A stretch of DNA of 64,000 nucleotides, from contig NZ_AP023087.1 of the NCBI RefSeq assembly GCF_045862395.1, positions 2,728,001-2,792,000 of the forward strand, in the 5' to 3' direction. Made by a program: the position numbers and the translations under genes. A model generated the notes under the pieces. That model saw only the letters and a program-made list of their open reading frames with translations. It was not told the origin of the DNA and did not search any database. Below, in pieces: positions 25,418 through 34,154 of this stretch (positions are counted from its first letter, which is position 1; the number at the start of each line of letters is the position of its first letter). The DNA is from Marinicellulosiphila megalodicopiae. Lineage in GTDB: Bacteria > Pseudomonadota > Gammaproteobacteria > Pseudomonadales > Natronospirillaceae.

Positions 25418-28087
25418 ATGGAACACGATATCGATCCAATTGAAACTCAGGAATGGCTAGACGCCCTTTCCTCAGTCGTAAAAGAAGAAGGCGCTGATCG
25501 CGCTAATTACTTATTAAAAGAATTATCCAACCAAGTGGGCGGCGAAAACGGTGGTGCAGATGTGCCATTTGCGATCAACACTGCTTATCGCAACACGATC
25601 AAACTGGCTGATGAAGCTCGTTACCCGGGTGACTTTGAACTTGAGAAAAAAGTTCAAGCGTACATCCGTTGGAACGCCGTTGCTATGGTAATTCGTGCGA
25701 ATAAATCAGGTGATGATTTAGGCGGACATATTTCTTCTTTCCAATCTTCATCTACTTTATACGACGTAGGTTTCAACCATTTCTGGAAAGCGCCAAGTGA
25801 AGGCACATCTGGAGATTTAATCTATTTCCAAGGCCACATTGCGCCTGGTATTTACGCGCGTTCATTTATTGAAGGCCGTTTAACTGAAGATCACATGGAC
25901 AACTTCCGTCGTGAAGTCGATGGTAAAGGTTTATCTTCTTACCCTCACCCATGGTTAATGCCTGATTACTGGCAGTTCCCTACTGTATCTATGGGCTTAG
26001 GTCCTTTGCAGGCAATTTATCAAGCGCATACGGTTCGTTACATGGAAAACCGTGGCCAAATCAAACCAGGCACGCGTGTTTGGGCATTTTTAGGTGATGG
26101 CGAGTGTGATGAGCCAGAATCATTGGGCGCGATTTCATTAGCTGCCCGTGAAAACTTAGAAAACTTAACCTTCGTAATTAACTGTAACTTACAGCGTCTT
26201 GATGGCCCTGTACGTGGTAACGGCAAAATCGTTCAGGAATTAGAAGGTGTATTCCGTGGTGCTGGCTGGAACGTAGTGAAAGTTATGTGGGGCAGCGCTT
26301 GGGATAAGTTATTTGCTAAAGATACCAAAGGTCTATTACAAAAACGTATGGACGAAGTGGTTGATGGTGAATTACAAGCATACAAATCAAATGGCGGTGC
26401 TTACACTCGTGAACATTTCTTTGGCAAATACCCAGAATTGCTAGAAATGGTTAAAGACATGACCGATGATGAAATCTACCAATTACAACGTGGTGGTCAT
26501 GATCCAGTTAAAGTACACGCGGCATACAAAAAAGCAGTCGATGACAATAACGGCAAACCAACAGTAGTCTTAGCACATACTGTTAAAGGTTATGGCGTAG
26601 GTGCAGGCGAAGCTCAAAACTCAACCCACAGCTTGAAAAAACTAGCGATTGACGATCTTAAGAAATTCCGTACAAGCTGTGGTGTTCCCGTTACTGATGA
26701 ACAAATCGAAGCCGGTGAAATTCCTTTTTACCGCCCAGAAGAATCATCAGCAGAAATGCAATACATGTTAGGCAAACGTGAAACATTAGGTGGATTCATT
26801 CCACAGCGTCGCCCTAAATTCTCTGGTGAATTAGAAATTCCTACTCTTGAATCTTTTGAAACATTATTAAAAGACACAGGTAAACGTGAAATTTCTACCA
26901 CGATGAGCTTTGTTCGTATGCTATCTCAATTAGCAAAAGACAAAAACATCGGTAGCCGTATTGTGCCAATCGTGCCTGATGAAGCTCGTACGTTCGGTAT
27001 GGAAGGCATGTTCCGTCAAGTAGGTATTTATTCTGCTTTAGGTCAGCTATACACACCAAATGATTCAAACCAAGTTATGTTCTACAAAGAAGACGTAACG
27101 GGTCAAATCATGCAAGAAGGTATTAACGAAGCCGGTGCATTCTCATCTTGGATCTCTGCTGCTACGTCTTACTCAGTACATGATTATCCATTGATTCCTT
27201 TTTACATCTACTACTCAATGTTCGGTTTCCAACGTATTGGTGATTTAGCTTGGGCTGCTGGTGATTTACAGGCTCGTGGTTTCTTATTAGGTGCAACATC
27301 TGGTCGTACAACGCTTAACGGCGAAGGTCTACAGCATCAAGATGGTCACTCACACATATTAGCCAACACGATTCCAAACTGTGTCACTTATGATGCGACG
27401 TATTCTTTTGAATTAACCGTCATCATTCAAAACGGTTTAGAGCGTATGTACGGTAAGTCACAAGAAGATATCTTCTACTACTTAACCACTTTAAATGAAA
27501 ACTACCATCATCCAGCAATGCCTGAAGGCGCGGAAGAAGGCATCATTAAAGGTATGTACAAGCTTGAAGGCAACGTTAAGAAAACCGCTAAAAAAGCCGT
27601 TCAATTATTAGGCTCAGGTTCAATCTTAAACGAAGTGCGTAAAGCGGCGGTTATGCTTAAAGACGACTACGGTGTTGAATCAAACATCTGGGCTGTGACT
27701 TCATACAACGAATTAACACGCGAAGGTCAAGACCTTGATCGTCAGGTTTTATTAAATCCTGGCAAGAAAATCGCGAAACCACATGTGACTCAAATGCTTG
27801 AAGATCAAGCGGGTCCAGTAATCTCTGCAAGTGATTACATGAAAAACTTTGGTGAGCAAATTCGTAAATGGGTGCCTGCAAACTACCGCGTATTAGGTTG
27901 TGACGGTTTCGGTCGTTCTGACTCACGTAAACAGTTACGTCACTTCTTTGAAGTCGATGCAAACTGGATTGTAGTTGCTGCGTTAAGCTCATTAGCTGAA
28001 GAAGGCACAATTAAGCCTGCTGAAGTAGCTAAAGCAATTAAGACATTAGGTTTAGACATCAACAAACCTAATCCAATGACCGTTTAA
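25418..28087 (+). CDS. aceE: Pyruvate dehydrogenase E1 component, homodimeric type
   Basis: About 889 residues, the size of E. coli AceE (887), decarboxylating pyruvate and acetylating the lipoyl groups of AceF. The thiamine-diphosphate motif begins GDGECDEPESLGAI (from residue ~226) and closes with NCNLQRLDGPVRGNG; the transketolase-like central and C-terminal domains follow (HQDGHSH, GCDGFGRSDSR). The ATG at 25418 starts MEHDIDPIETQEWLDAL, aligning with the E. coli N-terminus, and has GAGG upstream; an ATG at 25334 would overlap the promoter. It forms an operon with aceF 41 bases downstream. No lpd gene follows, unlike in E. coli. Confidence 0.96.
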   Translation: MEHDIDPIETQEWLDALSSVVKEEGADRANYLLKELSNQVGGENGGADVPFAINTAYRNTIKLADEARYPGDFELEKKVQAYIRWNAVAMVIRANKSGDDLGGHISSFQSSSTLYDVGFNHFWKAPSEGTSGDLIYFQGHIAPGIYARSFIEGRLTEDHMDNFRREVDGKGLSSYPHPWLMPDYWQFPTVSMGLGPLQAIYQAHTVRYMENRGQIKPGTRVWAFLGDGECDEPESLGAISLAARENLENLTFVINCNLQRLDGPVRGNGKIVQELEGVFRGAGWNVVKVMWGSAWDKLFAKDTKGLLQKRMDEVVDGELQAYKSNGGAYTREHFFGKYPELLEMVKDMTDDEIYQLQRGGHDPVKVHAAYKKAVDDNNGKPTVVLAHTVKGYGVGAGEAQNSTHSLKKLAIDDLKKFRTSCGVPVTDEQIEAGEIPFYRPEESSAEMQYMLGKRETLGGFIPQRRPKFSGELEIPTLESFETLLKDTGKREISTTMSFVRMLSQLAKDKNIGSRIVPIVPDEARTFGMEGMFRQVGIYSALGQLYTPNDSNQVMFYKEDVTGQIMQEGINEAGAFSSWISAATSYSVHDYPLIPFYIYYSMFGFQRIGDLAWAAGDLQARGFLLGATSGRTTLNGEGLQHQDGHSHILANTIPNCVTYDATYSFELTVIIQNGLERMYGKSQEDIFYYLTTLNENYHHPAMPEGAEEGIIKGMYKLEGNVKKTAKKAVQLLGSGSILNEVRKAAVMLKDDYGVESNIWAVTSYNELTREGQDLDRQVLLNPGKKIAKPHVTQMLEDQAGPVISASDYMKNFGEQIRKWVPANYRVLGCDGFGRSDSRKQLRHFFEVDANWIVVAALSSLAEEGTIKPAEVAKAIKTLGLDINKPNPMTV

Positions 28088-28128
28088 TTTAGGTTGGGCG
28101 CTTGCGCCCTTCCAAATAGGAGCCCCAC

Positions 28129-30009
28129 ATGGCGACTGAAATTATTAAAGTCCCTAATATTGGTGACATTGAAAGCGCTGAAATTATTGAAGTAAGCGTA
28201 AAAGTAGGCGATGTAATCGCTGTAGATGACACGTTAATCGTGGTTGAAACAGACAAAGCATCAATGGAAGTGCCTTCTCCAGCAGCAGGTAAAATCACTG
28301 CAATTAAAATTAAAGTAGGCGATGAAGTGTCTGAAAATGACGAAATCATTTACCTAGAAGTAGAAGGAAGCGCAGCAGAAGTTCAAGCTGAACCTGCTCA
28401 AGCTGCCCCTTCAAATACAATGACGGCATCTGCATCGATTGCTAAAGACTTATTTGTACCAGACATCGGTACAGAAGATGAAGTTGAAGTGATTGAAGTA
28501 TGCGTAAAAGTTGGCGACATAATTGAAAAAGATGATTCTTTAGTAGTATTAGAAACGGATAAAGCATCATTAGAAGTACCTGCAACTGAAGGCGGCGAAG
28601 TCGTTGCTGTTAAAGTCAATGTTGGTGATCAAGTGAAACAAGGCTCTGTATTAGTTGAAGTAAAAACAGCTGGCGAATCGGCCCCTGTTTCTGCACCAAC
28701 TCCTAGCGCATCTGCTCCAGCAGCACCTGCACCGGTTGCAACGTCTCAAGAAATTACAGTCACTGTTCCAGATATTGGTACAGAAGGTGAAGTTGAAGTC
28801 ATTGAAGTCAGCATTAATGTTGGCGATACCATTGCTAAAGACGACACGGTTGTGACATTAGAGACAGATAAAGCCTCTATGGAAGTCCCTTCTTCAGAGT
28901 CTGGCGAAGTACTTGAAGTATTAGTTAAAGTTGGCGACAGCGTAACATTGGGTTCACCTTTATTTAAAGTGAAATCAACAAGCGCAGCCCCTGCTCCTGT
29001 AGCGGCTCCGGCAACACCTGCACCAACCGCATCTGCTCCTGCAGCACCTGCTCCGGTTGCAGCGTCTGCAGCTAAAGCAACATCAACTGATGTAAAAACA
29101 TCAGGCTACGTACATGCAGGCCCTGCTGTTCGTCGTGTTGCTCGTGAATTTGGTGTTGACCTTGCTCTTATCGGCAAAGGCACTGGCCCTAAAGCTCGTA
29201 TCATCAAAGAAGACGTGCAAGCGTATGTTAAAAAACGCTTAGCTCAGCCTGCTGGCGGCGCAACTTCTGGTGCTGGCATTGCAGCGATTCCTGATCAAGA
29301 CTTCAGCAAGTTTGGTGAAGTTGAAGTGAAGAAAATGGCGCGTATTCAGCAGTTAACTGCACAGAATATGACACGTAACTGGTTGAACATTCCACACGTT
29401 ACCATTTTTGATGAAGCTGACGTAACTGATTTAGAAGCGTTCCGTAAAGAGCTACGCCCTGAAGCTGAAAAACGTGGTTCACGTTTATCTGCATTAGCGT
29501 TTGTAGTAAAAGCGGTAGCAGCTGGCTTACAAGAATTTCCACAGTTTAACGTGTCATTAATGGCTGATGGCAAGCAATTAGTACAAAAGCATTACGTACA
29601 TATCGGTATCGCAGTAGCGACACCAACTGGTTTGATTGTGCCTGTTATTAGAGATGCAGATAAAAAATCAATCTGGGAAATTGCAGACGAAATCGTCGAT
29701 TTTGCACAACGTGGCCGTAAAGGCAAAGTAACTGCAGATGAAATGAAAGGCGGATGTTTCACGATCTCATCATTAGGTGGCATCGGATCAACAGCATTCA
29801 CCCCAATCGTAAATGCACCTGAAGTGGCAATCCTTGGTTTATCAAATAACCAAACTAAACCATTCTGGGACGGTAAAGCGTTTGTACCACGTAACTTCTT
29901 ACCATTATCACTAAGCTTTGACCACAGAGCCGTTAATGGGGCTGATGCAGGTATGTTTACTACTTACCTTGCTAAAGCACTTAAAGATTTACGTCGTATA
30001 TTGTTATAA
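28129..30009 (+). CDS. aceF: Dihydrolipoamide acetyltransferase, pyruvate dehydrogenase E2
   Basis: A 626-residue E2 core protein with three N-terminal lipoyl domains, each with the ETDKAS lipoylation motif (Lys43, Lys145, Lys248), separated by flexible Ala/Pro-rich linkers. A peripheral subunit-binding domain follows at residues ~327-367 (HAGPAVRRVAREFGVDL), and then the catalytic acetyltransferase domain ending DHRAVNGADAGMF with active-site His599. Three lipoyl domains are as in E. coli and Azotobacter. The first domain is more divergent from the other two, which are near-duplicates. A strong terminator follows. Confidence 0.97.
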   Translation: MATEIIKVPNIGDIESAEIIEVSVKVGDVIAVDDTLIVVETDKASMEVPSPAAGKITAIKIKVGDEVSENDEIIYLEVEGSAAEVQAEPAQAAPSNTMTASASIAKDLFVPDIGTEDEVEVIEVCVKVGDIIEKDDSLVVLETDKASLEVPATEGGEVVAVKVNVGDQVKQGSVLVEVKTAGESAPVSAPTPSASAPAAPAPVATSQEITVTVPDIGTEGEVEVIEVSINVGDTIAKDDTVVTLETDKASMEVPSSESGEVLEVLVKVGDSVTLGSPLFKVKSTSAAPAPVAAPATPAPTASAPAAPAPVAASAAKATSTDVKTSGYVHAGPAVRRVAREFGVDLALIGKGTGPKARIIKEDVQAYVKKRLAQPAGGATSGAGIAAIPDQDFSKFGEVEVKKMARIQQLTAQNMTRNWLNIPHVTIFDEADVTDLEAFRKELRPEAEKRGSRLSALAFVVKAVAAGLQEFPQFNVSLMADGKQLVQKHYVHIGIAVATPTGLIVPVIRDADKKSIWEIADEIVDFAQRGRKGKVTADEMKGGCFTISSLGGIGSTAFTPIVNAPEVAILGLSNNQTKPFWDGKAFVPRNFLPLSLSFDHRAVNGADAGMFTTYLAKALKDLRRILL

Positions 30010-30040
30010 TCAATATTGATTGATGTAATGATTTGAATAT

Positions 30041-30069
30041 AAAAACCCAGCCTTTGCTGGGTTTTTTTT
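30041..30069 (+). terminator. Terminator of the aceEF operon
   Basis: AAAAACCCAGC, CTTT loop, GCTGGGTTTTTTTT: an 11-bp stem, 31 bases past the aceF stop. Confidence 0.92.
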
Positions 30070-30102
30070 AACTTACACTTAATTTTTTACGAAGGAAATA
30101 TT

Positions 30103-30879
30103 ATGAACTTATTTATTTCAATTCTCTTAGTTTTATCCTTAACAAGTTGTTCATTTTTTACCACCAAACCTAAAGTTTATGATTACACTGAAAAAAATCT
30201 TAAAGAATATGGTTTGTTTAAAAACACTCATTTTGAAAATGATATGAAATGCAAAAATCCAAGCAAGGATATATTTGTTAGTGCTGGAAATAAAAACTAC
30301 TCCTACCCTATTGACCAAATTTTAAATGCGACCATAGACAACGAAGGTAATGAAACTGAAGTACATATGCAAAATTTAATGTCATCTAAGAACTTTTATA
30401 GCCTTGGCTGTGCAGAGACACCATTAAAAATTCGAACAATAACTATTGTTCTATTTGGAACAGCCACTACAGATGATAGATGGGACCCTACTCATCACAT
30501 TCACTTCCAATACAAAGAAAAAGCATTCTTAGAAGATAAAAAAGAGATTCAAAAAAGAATGACCAGCGAAGAATGTAAAATTGAAGACAACATACTATTT
30601 TGTTTTAGCCCTCCCCCTGAAAATATTGATACATTTTGGAGAAAATATACTTACAGCCAACCTTTAGAAGAAATAAGAGAACTTCGATCTGGATTCCAAC
30701 TTGTATCGAGATGCCAAAATAGTGCATCAAGCCCGTATTGTAATTTTTCAGACACTTATAAAGGAGTGAAATTCTCCGTAAACCATTACGATAAAACAAC
30801 GGAAGGTTTAATAAAATCCGTCGAACTCTATGATATTGCATTGCGAAATACTCAAAAATTTCTAGATTCTGAATATTAA
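30103..30879 (+). CDS. Predicted lipoprotein, function unknown
   Basis: A 258-residue protein with a type II signal peptide and lipobox LTSC (lipidated Cys16), so anchored in the membrane. The mature part is rich in Lys, Thr and aromatic residues and has several cysteines (GCAET, SRCQNS, SPYCN) that may form disulfides in the periplasm. AAGGA precedes the ATG at good spacing. It is markedly more AT-rich than the aceEF genes just upstream and begins the accessory stretch. I do not recognise a family. Confidence 0.7.
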   Translation: MNLFISILLVLSLTSCSFFTTKPKVYDYTEKNLKEYGLFKNTHFENDMKCKNPSKDIFVSAGNKNYSYPIDQILNATIDNEGNETEVHMQNLMSSKNFYSLGCAETPLKIRTITIVLFGTATTDDRWDPTHHIHFQYKEKAFLEDKKEIQKRMTSEECKIEDNILFCFSPPPENIDTFWRKYTYSQPLEEIRELRSGFQLVSRCQNSASSPYCNFSDTYKGVKFSVNHYDKTTEGLIKSVELYDIALRNTQKFLDSEY

Positions 30880-30945
30880 ATAATTACTAAAAATCACCCT
30901 GAATTTTCTATGAGATACAAAATAAATCATTGAGGACTAATAAAA

Positions 30946-31605
30946 ATGAATCTAAAAGAAGTAAACGGAATAAAAATTCAAGCCAAGCACAAAGCAAGTT
31001 GCCATTGTGGCGCTGTTGAGATGGAGTTATCTTTACCTGAAGGCTTAGTTGAATTACGCCGATGTGACTGTTCATTATGCAAACGCCGTGGCGCCATTGC
31101 AGCCTCAGTTAATTTAAATGGCATTAAAATTATAAAAGGCGAAGACGCGCTGACCCTGTATCAATTCAACACTGAAGGATACTCTGAGCAATTAAGATAA
31201 AGTCAGGCTTTCAAAAATTTAATTAATCGAGGCAAATTTGAGAAGTAATGGCCAATTCCTTTCAAACAAATTTAACGAAGAGTAATGGAATTTTTGAATG
31301 CCCCTTCGGGCGATTCATTTAAGTGGAATATACTTTGTTGGACAGTTTGAAAAGGACAAGTCATTTCGCTACACTGTCCGCCGCGCCTATTCCACCTAAA
31401 TGAACCGCTGACAAAATCTTAATTGCTCAGAGTATCCTCATGCCAAGCATTTCTTTTGTAAACATTGTGGTATTTATACCACCATCAACGCCGATCTAAT
31501 CCGCACTTGTATGGGTTTAATGTTTCGTGTTTAGAAGGGATTAACCCCCTGACTATTGAAGGGATTGTGACGAAAGATGGGGTGATTCATCCTGCTGATC
31601 GATAA
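30946..31605 (+). pseudogene. GFA-family (glutathione-dependent formaldehyde-activating-like) gene, interrupted and frameshifted
   Basis: The 5' part (30946-31175) encodes the start of a GFA/CENP-V-type zinc protein with motifs SCHCGAVEM and RRCDCSLCKRRG. A 263-bp element (31176-31438) interrupts it and supplies a stop after 84 codons. The 3' part continues at 31439 with the expected third zinc motif (HAKHFFCKHCGIY) and then, after a one-base deletion near 31480, the conserved HHQRRSNPHLYGFNV and CLEG segments in a shifted frame, ending at 31605. Two independent lesions show it is inactive. The intact family binds zinc with conserved CxC and CxxC motifs. Confidence 0.88.
31176..31438. mobile_element. 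263-bp inverted-repeat-bounded structured element (MITE-like) inside the GFA gene
   Basis: The element is bounded by perfect 23-bp inverted repeats (31176-31198 and 31416-31438, outer end AGGATACTCTGAGC). Inside are further inverted repeats: TCAAAAATT/AATTTTTGA (31211-31219, 31289-31297), a hairpin with GCCC-CTTC-GGGC core (31295-31317), a 16-bp arm pair with one mismatch (31315-31330, 31388-31403), and within that GGACAGT/ACTGTCC (31340-31346, 31373-31379). It has no coding frame. The flanks rejoin into a recognisable GFA protein, so it arrived by insertion. No clear target-site duplication was found. Confidence 0.8.
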
Positions 31606-31683
31606 TATTTAAGCACTCTATTGAATTACAATTACAAAAAGGTAATATTAATAATTTATTAACACCCATAAATGAGAATTTAA

Positions 31684-32859
31684 ATGGAAGATTATAATCA
31701 GCACTTAAGTAAACAAGGATTTAAATTATCGGAAATAATTGGGCGCGGTTTATCTGGTAAAACCTATCTAGCAACACAACCATCATTAAATAGAAATGTA
31801 GCAATCAAATTTTATGATAGCCCCCTAAATAAAAACAACCCAAGTTTAAAGAAAAAATTTAAACGCGAAGCTTTTTTACTCGCCTCAACACAGCACCCGT
31901 CAATACCTTACGTAATTACACATGGCGATGTGATAACTGACAATAACTCAATTCCTTATATCGTTATGGAGTATATTGAAGGTCATGATTTGGAAAAGTA
32001 CATTAAAGAAAAAGGAAGACTTGAACAACAAGAAGTTATCCCAATTGCTATTCAAATCTTAGACGCCTTGTCTTCTATACATTTAAAAGAGATTATTCAT
32101 AGGGATATTAAACCGTCAAATATTATGCTTACAAAAAATGGACATGCATATTTAATTGATTTCTCAATTGGATTTTCCACATTAGGTCAAACAGATTTAA
32201 CTAGGAACACCTCAACTAGAGACCATTTAGGCACAATAGATTACATGCCACCAGAACAAAGAAGAAGCATGAAATATGTAGATAAACGTTCTGATTTGTA
32301 TTCCTTGGGTATGACATTATGCAAGCTTTTAACAGGCTCTATAAATTTAAAAGATTTAGATAAACCACTATTTTCTATTCCTTTCGCACTAAGAAAATGT
32401 ATAAATAAAGCATGTGAACAAAATGCAGATGACAGATTTAACAATGCTGAAGATATGTATCATGAATTAAAAAGTATAATAGGTGCAAATTATTACGCAA
32501 ATGAAACTCCTCGGCTAGCATTGTGCAATAGCTTAAACTGCCCTGATGCTAACTGGTCCGAAAATGGGTATTTAAGAGGCGCCAATTTTATTAAAGATTG
32601 CTCTGACATTCACTGTACATCTTGCGGAACTAAGCTTGTATATCAATGTACATGTGGTTACTCAATTGCTAATACACCATGCTGTGGCGGATGTGGAGCT
32701 GATCTTTTTAAGCTACCAAAATGCAAATCTTGTGATTCTTTTCTGAAAAAAATTGATTTTGATAAAGATACTTCAAAAGGATGCACTAAATGCCTACAAC
32801 CTCAACCGATACAACAACCACAACCATTAATTAACCAAGATGAAGATATTCCATTTTAG
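31684..32859 (+). CDS. Ser/Thr protein kinase with C-terminal zinc-ribbon-like cysteine-rich domain
   Basis: A 391-residue Hanks-type kinase. Glycine loop GRGLSGKTYLA (20-30), ATP-binding Lys42 (VAIKFYD), catalytic loop HRDIKPSN with Asp141 and Asn146, metal-binding Asp159 in DFS (canonical DFG is DFS here), and MPPEQR as the APE equivalent. From residue ~280 the kinase domain gives way to a Cys-rich tail with at least six CxxC or CxC pairs (CTSCGTK, CTCGYS, CCGGCGAD, CKSCDS, CTKC) suggesting two or three zinc ribbons. There is no transmembrane segment. The gene stands alone in the accessory region with repeats downstream; no phosphatase or FHA partner is adjacent. Substrate unknown. Confidence 0.85.
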   Translation: MEDYNQHLSKQGFKLSEIIGRGLSGKTYLATQPSLNRNVAIKFYDSPLNKNNPSLKKKFKREAFLLASTQHPSIPYVITHGDVITDNNSIPYIVMEYIEGHDLEKYIKEKGRLEQQEVIPIAIQILDALSSIHLKEIIHRDIKPSNIMLTKNGHAYLIDFSIGFSTLGQTDLTRNTSTRDHLGTIDYMPPEQRRSMKYVDKRSDLYSLGMTLCKLLTGSINLKDLDKPLFSIPFALRKCINKACEQNADDRFNNAEDMYHELKSIIGANYYANETPRLALCNSLNCPDANWSENGYLRGANFIKDCSDIHCTSCGTKLVYQCTCGYSIANTPCCGGCGADLFKLPKCKSCDSFLKKIDFDKDTSKGCTKCLQPQPIQQPQPLINQDEDIPF

Positions 32860-32879
32860 ATTTTACACACATCAAAATA

Positions 32880-32912
32880 TGGAAAACAATGGGAAAACAA
32901 TGGGAAAACAAT
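32880..32912. repeat. 11-bp tandem repeat, three copies
   Basis: GGGAAAACAAT is repeated head to tail three times (the first copy with one change) directly before the first GGGGTCG box. Confidence 0.8.
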
Positions 32913-32976
32913 GGGGTCGAGTCTTGACTTCAGACTGCTTAAACTGACGGCACCTGGTATGATGGGGTCGCGTCTT
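32913..32976. repeat. Pair of GGGGTCG(A/C)GTCTT boxes
   Basis: GGGGTCGAGTCTT at 32913 and GGGGTCGCGTCTT at 32964 are direct repeats 51 bases apart; a third, degenerate GGGGTCG is at 33167. The first is followed by an AGTCT/AGACT inverted repeat. Similar boxes flank HUH (Y1/REP-associated) transposase genes in other gammaproteobacteria, so this may be the scar of such an element. Confidence 0.45.
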
Positions 32977-33126
32977 ACATTTGACATAGACAACAACAAA
33001 ACCTTAGCTTTTCTTTAAATTTCAAAATCGGCAGAACAAGTCAGCATCTTGGGTAGACAGCCACAAAACAACATAAATCTATCTCAGGATACCTTTCAAG
33101 GATCAAAAAAGCATCCACGTTAGTTT

Positions 33127-33148
33127 TTGAGCTAAAGCTCAACCCTAC
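33127..33148 (-). repeat. REP-type palindrome with GTAG head
   Basis: On the minus strand GTAGGG is followed by TTGAGCT-TT-AGCTCAA, a 7-bp perfect stem. The GTAG tetranucleotide 5' of a short palindrome is the hallmark of REP sequences mobilised by REP-associated tyrosine transposases, one of which lies 2.3 kb away. Confidence 0.6.
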
Positions 33149-33451
33149 GTAATTAATGTTAATATTGGGGTCGCTTTACTGAGTCGGCTCCAAAATTTGT
33201 TTTACATTTATGTTGGATAGTTGTTAAGGCAAGCCATCACCCACATATTGACTGACTACTTATTTATTACACGGACATCCATAGCTGTGCGCATTTCGAT
33301 TATTAAGTGGTTTCGTAAAAACACAATAAATGTAACCATTAAATTAAGCAGGATCAATTATGTGTATAAAGTAAGTGATGATTTAAAATTACTAGATTGG
33401 CATTTAAATCGTATTACTATGGGTGTCTGTTTAACTCTCAAGCTCCAAAAA

Positions 33452-33916
33452 TCAAAATTTTAACCCCATATAGCCATCAGCGTTTACAAAACCTGCTTTT
33501 TGGTAAACACTTTTTCCATGATTTGATGCATGCAGTTTTACAAAAGCAAAGCCGCCCGCTTTTGCCTCAGTTAACAGTTTATCAATTAAAAATGATGCAA
33601 TACCCTGTTTACGAAACTGATCCGCAGTGTACATATTGGTTATATACGCATTGATGCCAGTTGGATTAGAAAAAGAGCCAGGCAGTTGATAAAAACAAAG
33701 CCCACCAGTGGCTATAATTATATCGTTACTGAGCCCAAGCCAACAAACCAGCGAGCCATTACTTAAGCTAGCTGTAAAATACGTTTGCAGTTCGTGACGA
33801 ATATCTCTGCTTTCAGGGTATCCTTCATCTATAAGCTGTTTGATGCGAAGTTCAATAAGCTGTGGAATGTCTTTCTCAGTAGCCTTACGGTACGAGATTT
33901 TTTCAATCGTTTTCAT
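33452..33916 (-). CDS. GNAT-family N-acetyltransferase
   Basis: About 154 residues. The acetyl-CoA-binding motif A is TNMYTADQFRKQGIASFLIDKLLTEA in sequence order (beta4, then R/Q-x-x-G-x-A, helix), and motif B is in LHASNHGKSVYQKAGFV. The N-terminus YRKATEKDIPQLIELRIKQL is typical. I start at the ATG at 33916, which has AGGTG upstream; an upstream start at 33985 would add residues without GNAT similarity. The substrate is unknown. It shares orientation with the next GNAT gene, with an attC-like structure between them, so it may be an integron cassette. Confidence 0.82.
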   Translation of the reverse strand: MKTIEKISYRKATEKDIPQLIELRIKQLIDEGYPESRDIRHELQTYFTASLSNGSLVCWLGLSNDIIIATGGLCFYQLPGSFSNPTGINAYITNMYTADQFRKQGIASFLIDKLLTEAKAGGFAFVKLHASNHGKSVYQKAGFVNADGYMGLKF

Positions 33917-34030
33917 TAAACACCTGACGCCGTAATAAACGGTAATAAATACTTGGCTATAATGGTTATGAGCAACGAGCACCAACCAAGATTTGGGTGT
34001 CCGCTTTAATCGCCTTGTTTAAATCTCCCT
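33915..34030 (-). repeat. attC-like imperfect inverted repeat between two GNAT genes (tentative)
   Basis: Reading the minus strand, AAACAAGGCGATTAAAGC opens the structure; arms AAATCTTGG and CCAAGTATTT pair around a variable centre; and GGCGTCAGGT closes it just before the GNAT start, one base from the GTTAGGT form of the attC core GTTRRRY. Size and layout resemble an integron recombination site, but the conserved GTT is GTC, so it would be degenerate. Confidence 0.35.
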
Positions 34031-34154
34031 TGTTATAGGATTTTTGTGCAAGGCCAATTAAAAGCGTTTCTCGTATTCATTTACTTTTTCTAGATTATCA
34101 ATTTGGTTGTTACACCAAAAGTTGTGACCACAAAGTGGCGATGCTACCTGCCTG

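Larger units (their letters stand above)
32860..33451. other. Repeat-rich intergenic region
   Basis: About 590 bases without a convincing gene. It holds an 11-bp tandem repeat, three GGGGTCG boxes and a REP-type palindrome, listed separately. The short open frames in the right part (33.2-33.46 kb) lack ribosome-binding sites and similarity to anything I recognise. Confidence 0.6.

Noticed and set aside
30946..31200. Intact 84-residue zinc protein
   Set aside because: The stop comes from the inserted element and the remaining GFA motifs lie downstream, so it is a pseudogene fragment.
31295..31317. Simple rho-independent terminator in the GFA gene
   Set aside because: The hairpin is part of a larger set of nested inverted repeats and lacks a T-run, so it is better treated as part of the inserted element.
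33221..33463. 80-residue frame between the REP palindrome and the GNAT gene
   Set aside because: No ribosome-binding site, basic random-like composition, and overlap with repeats.
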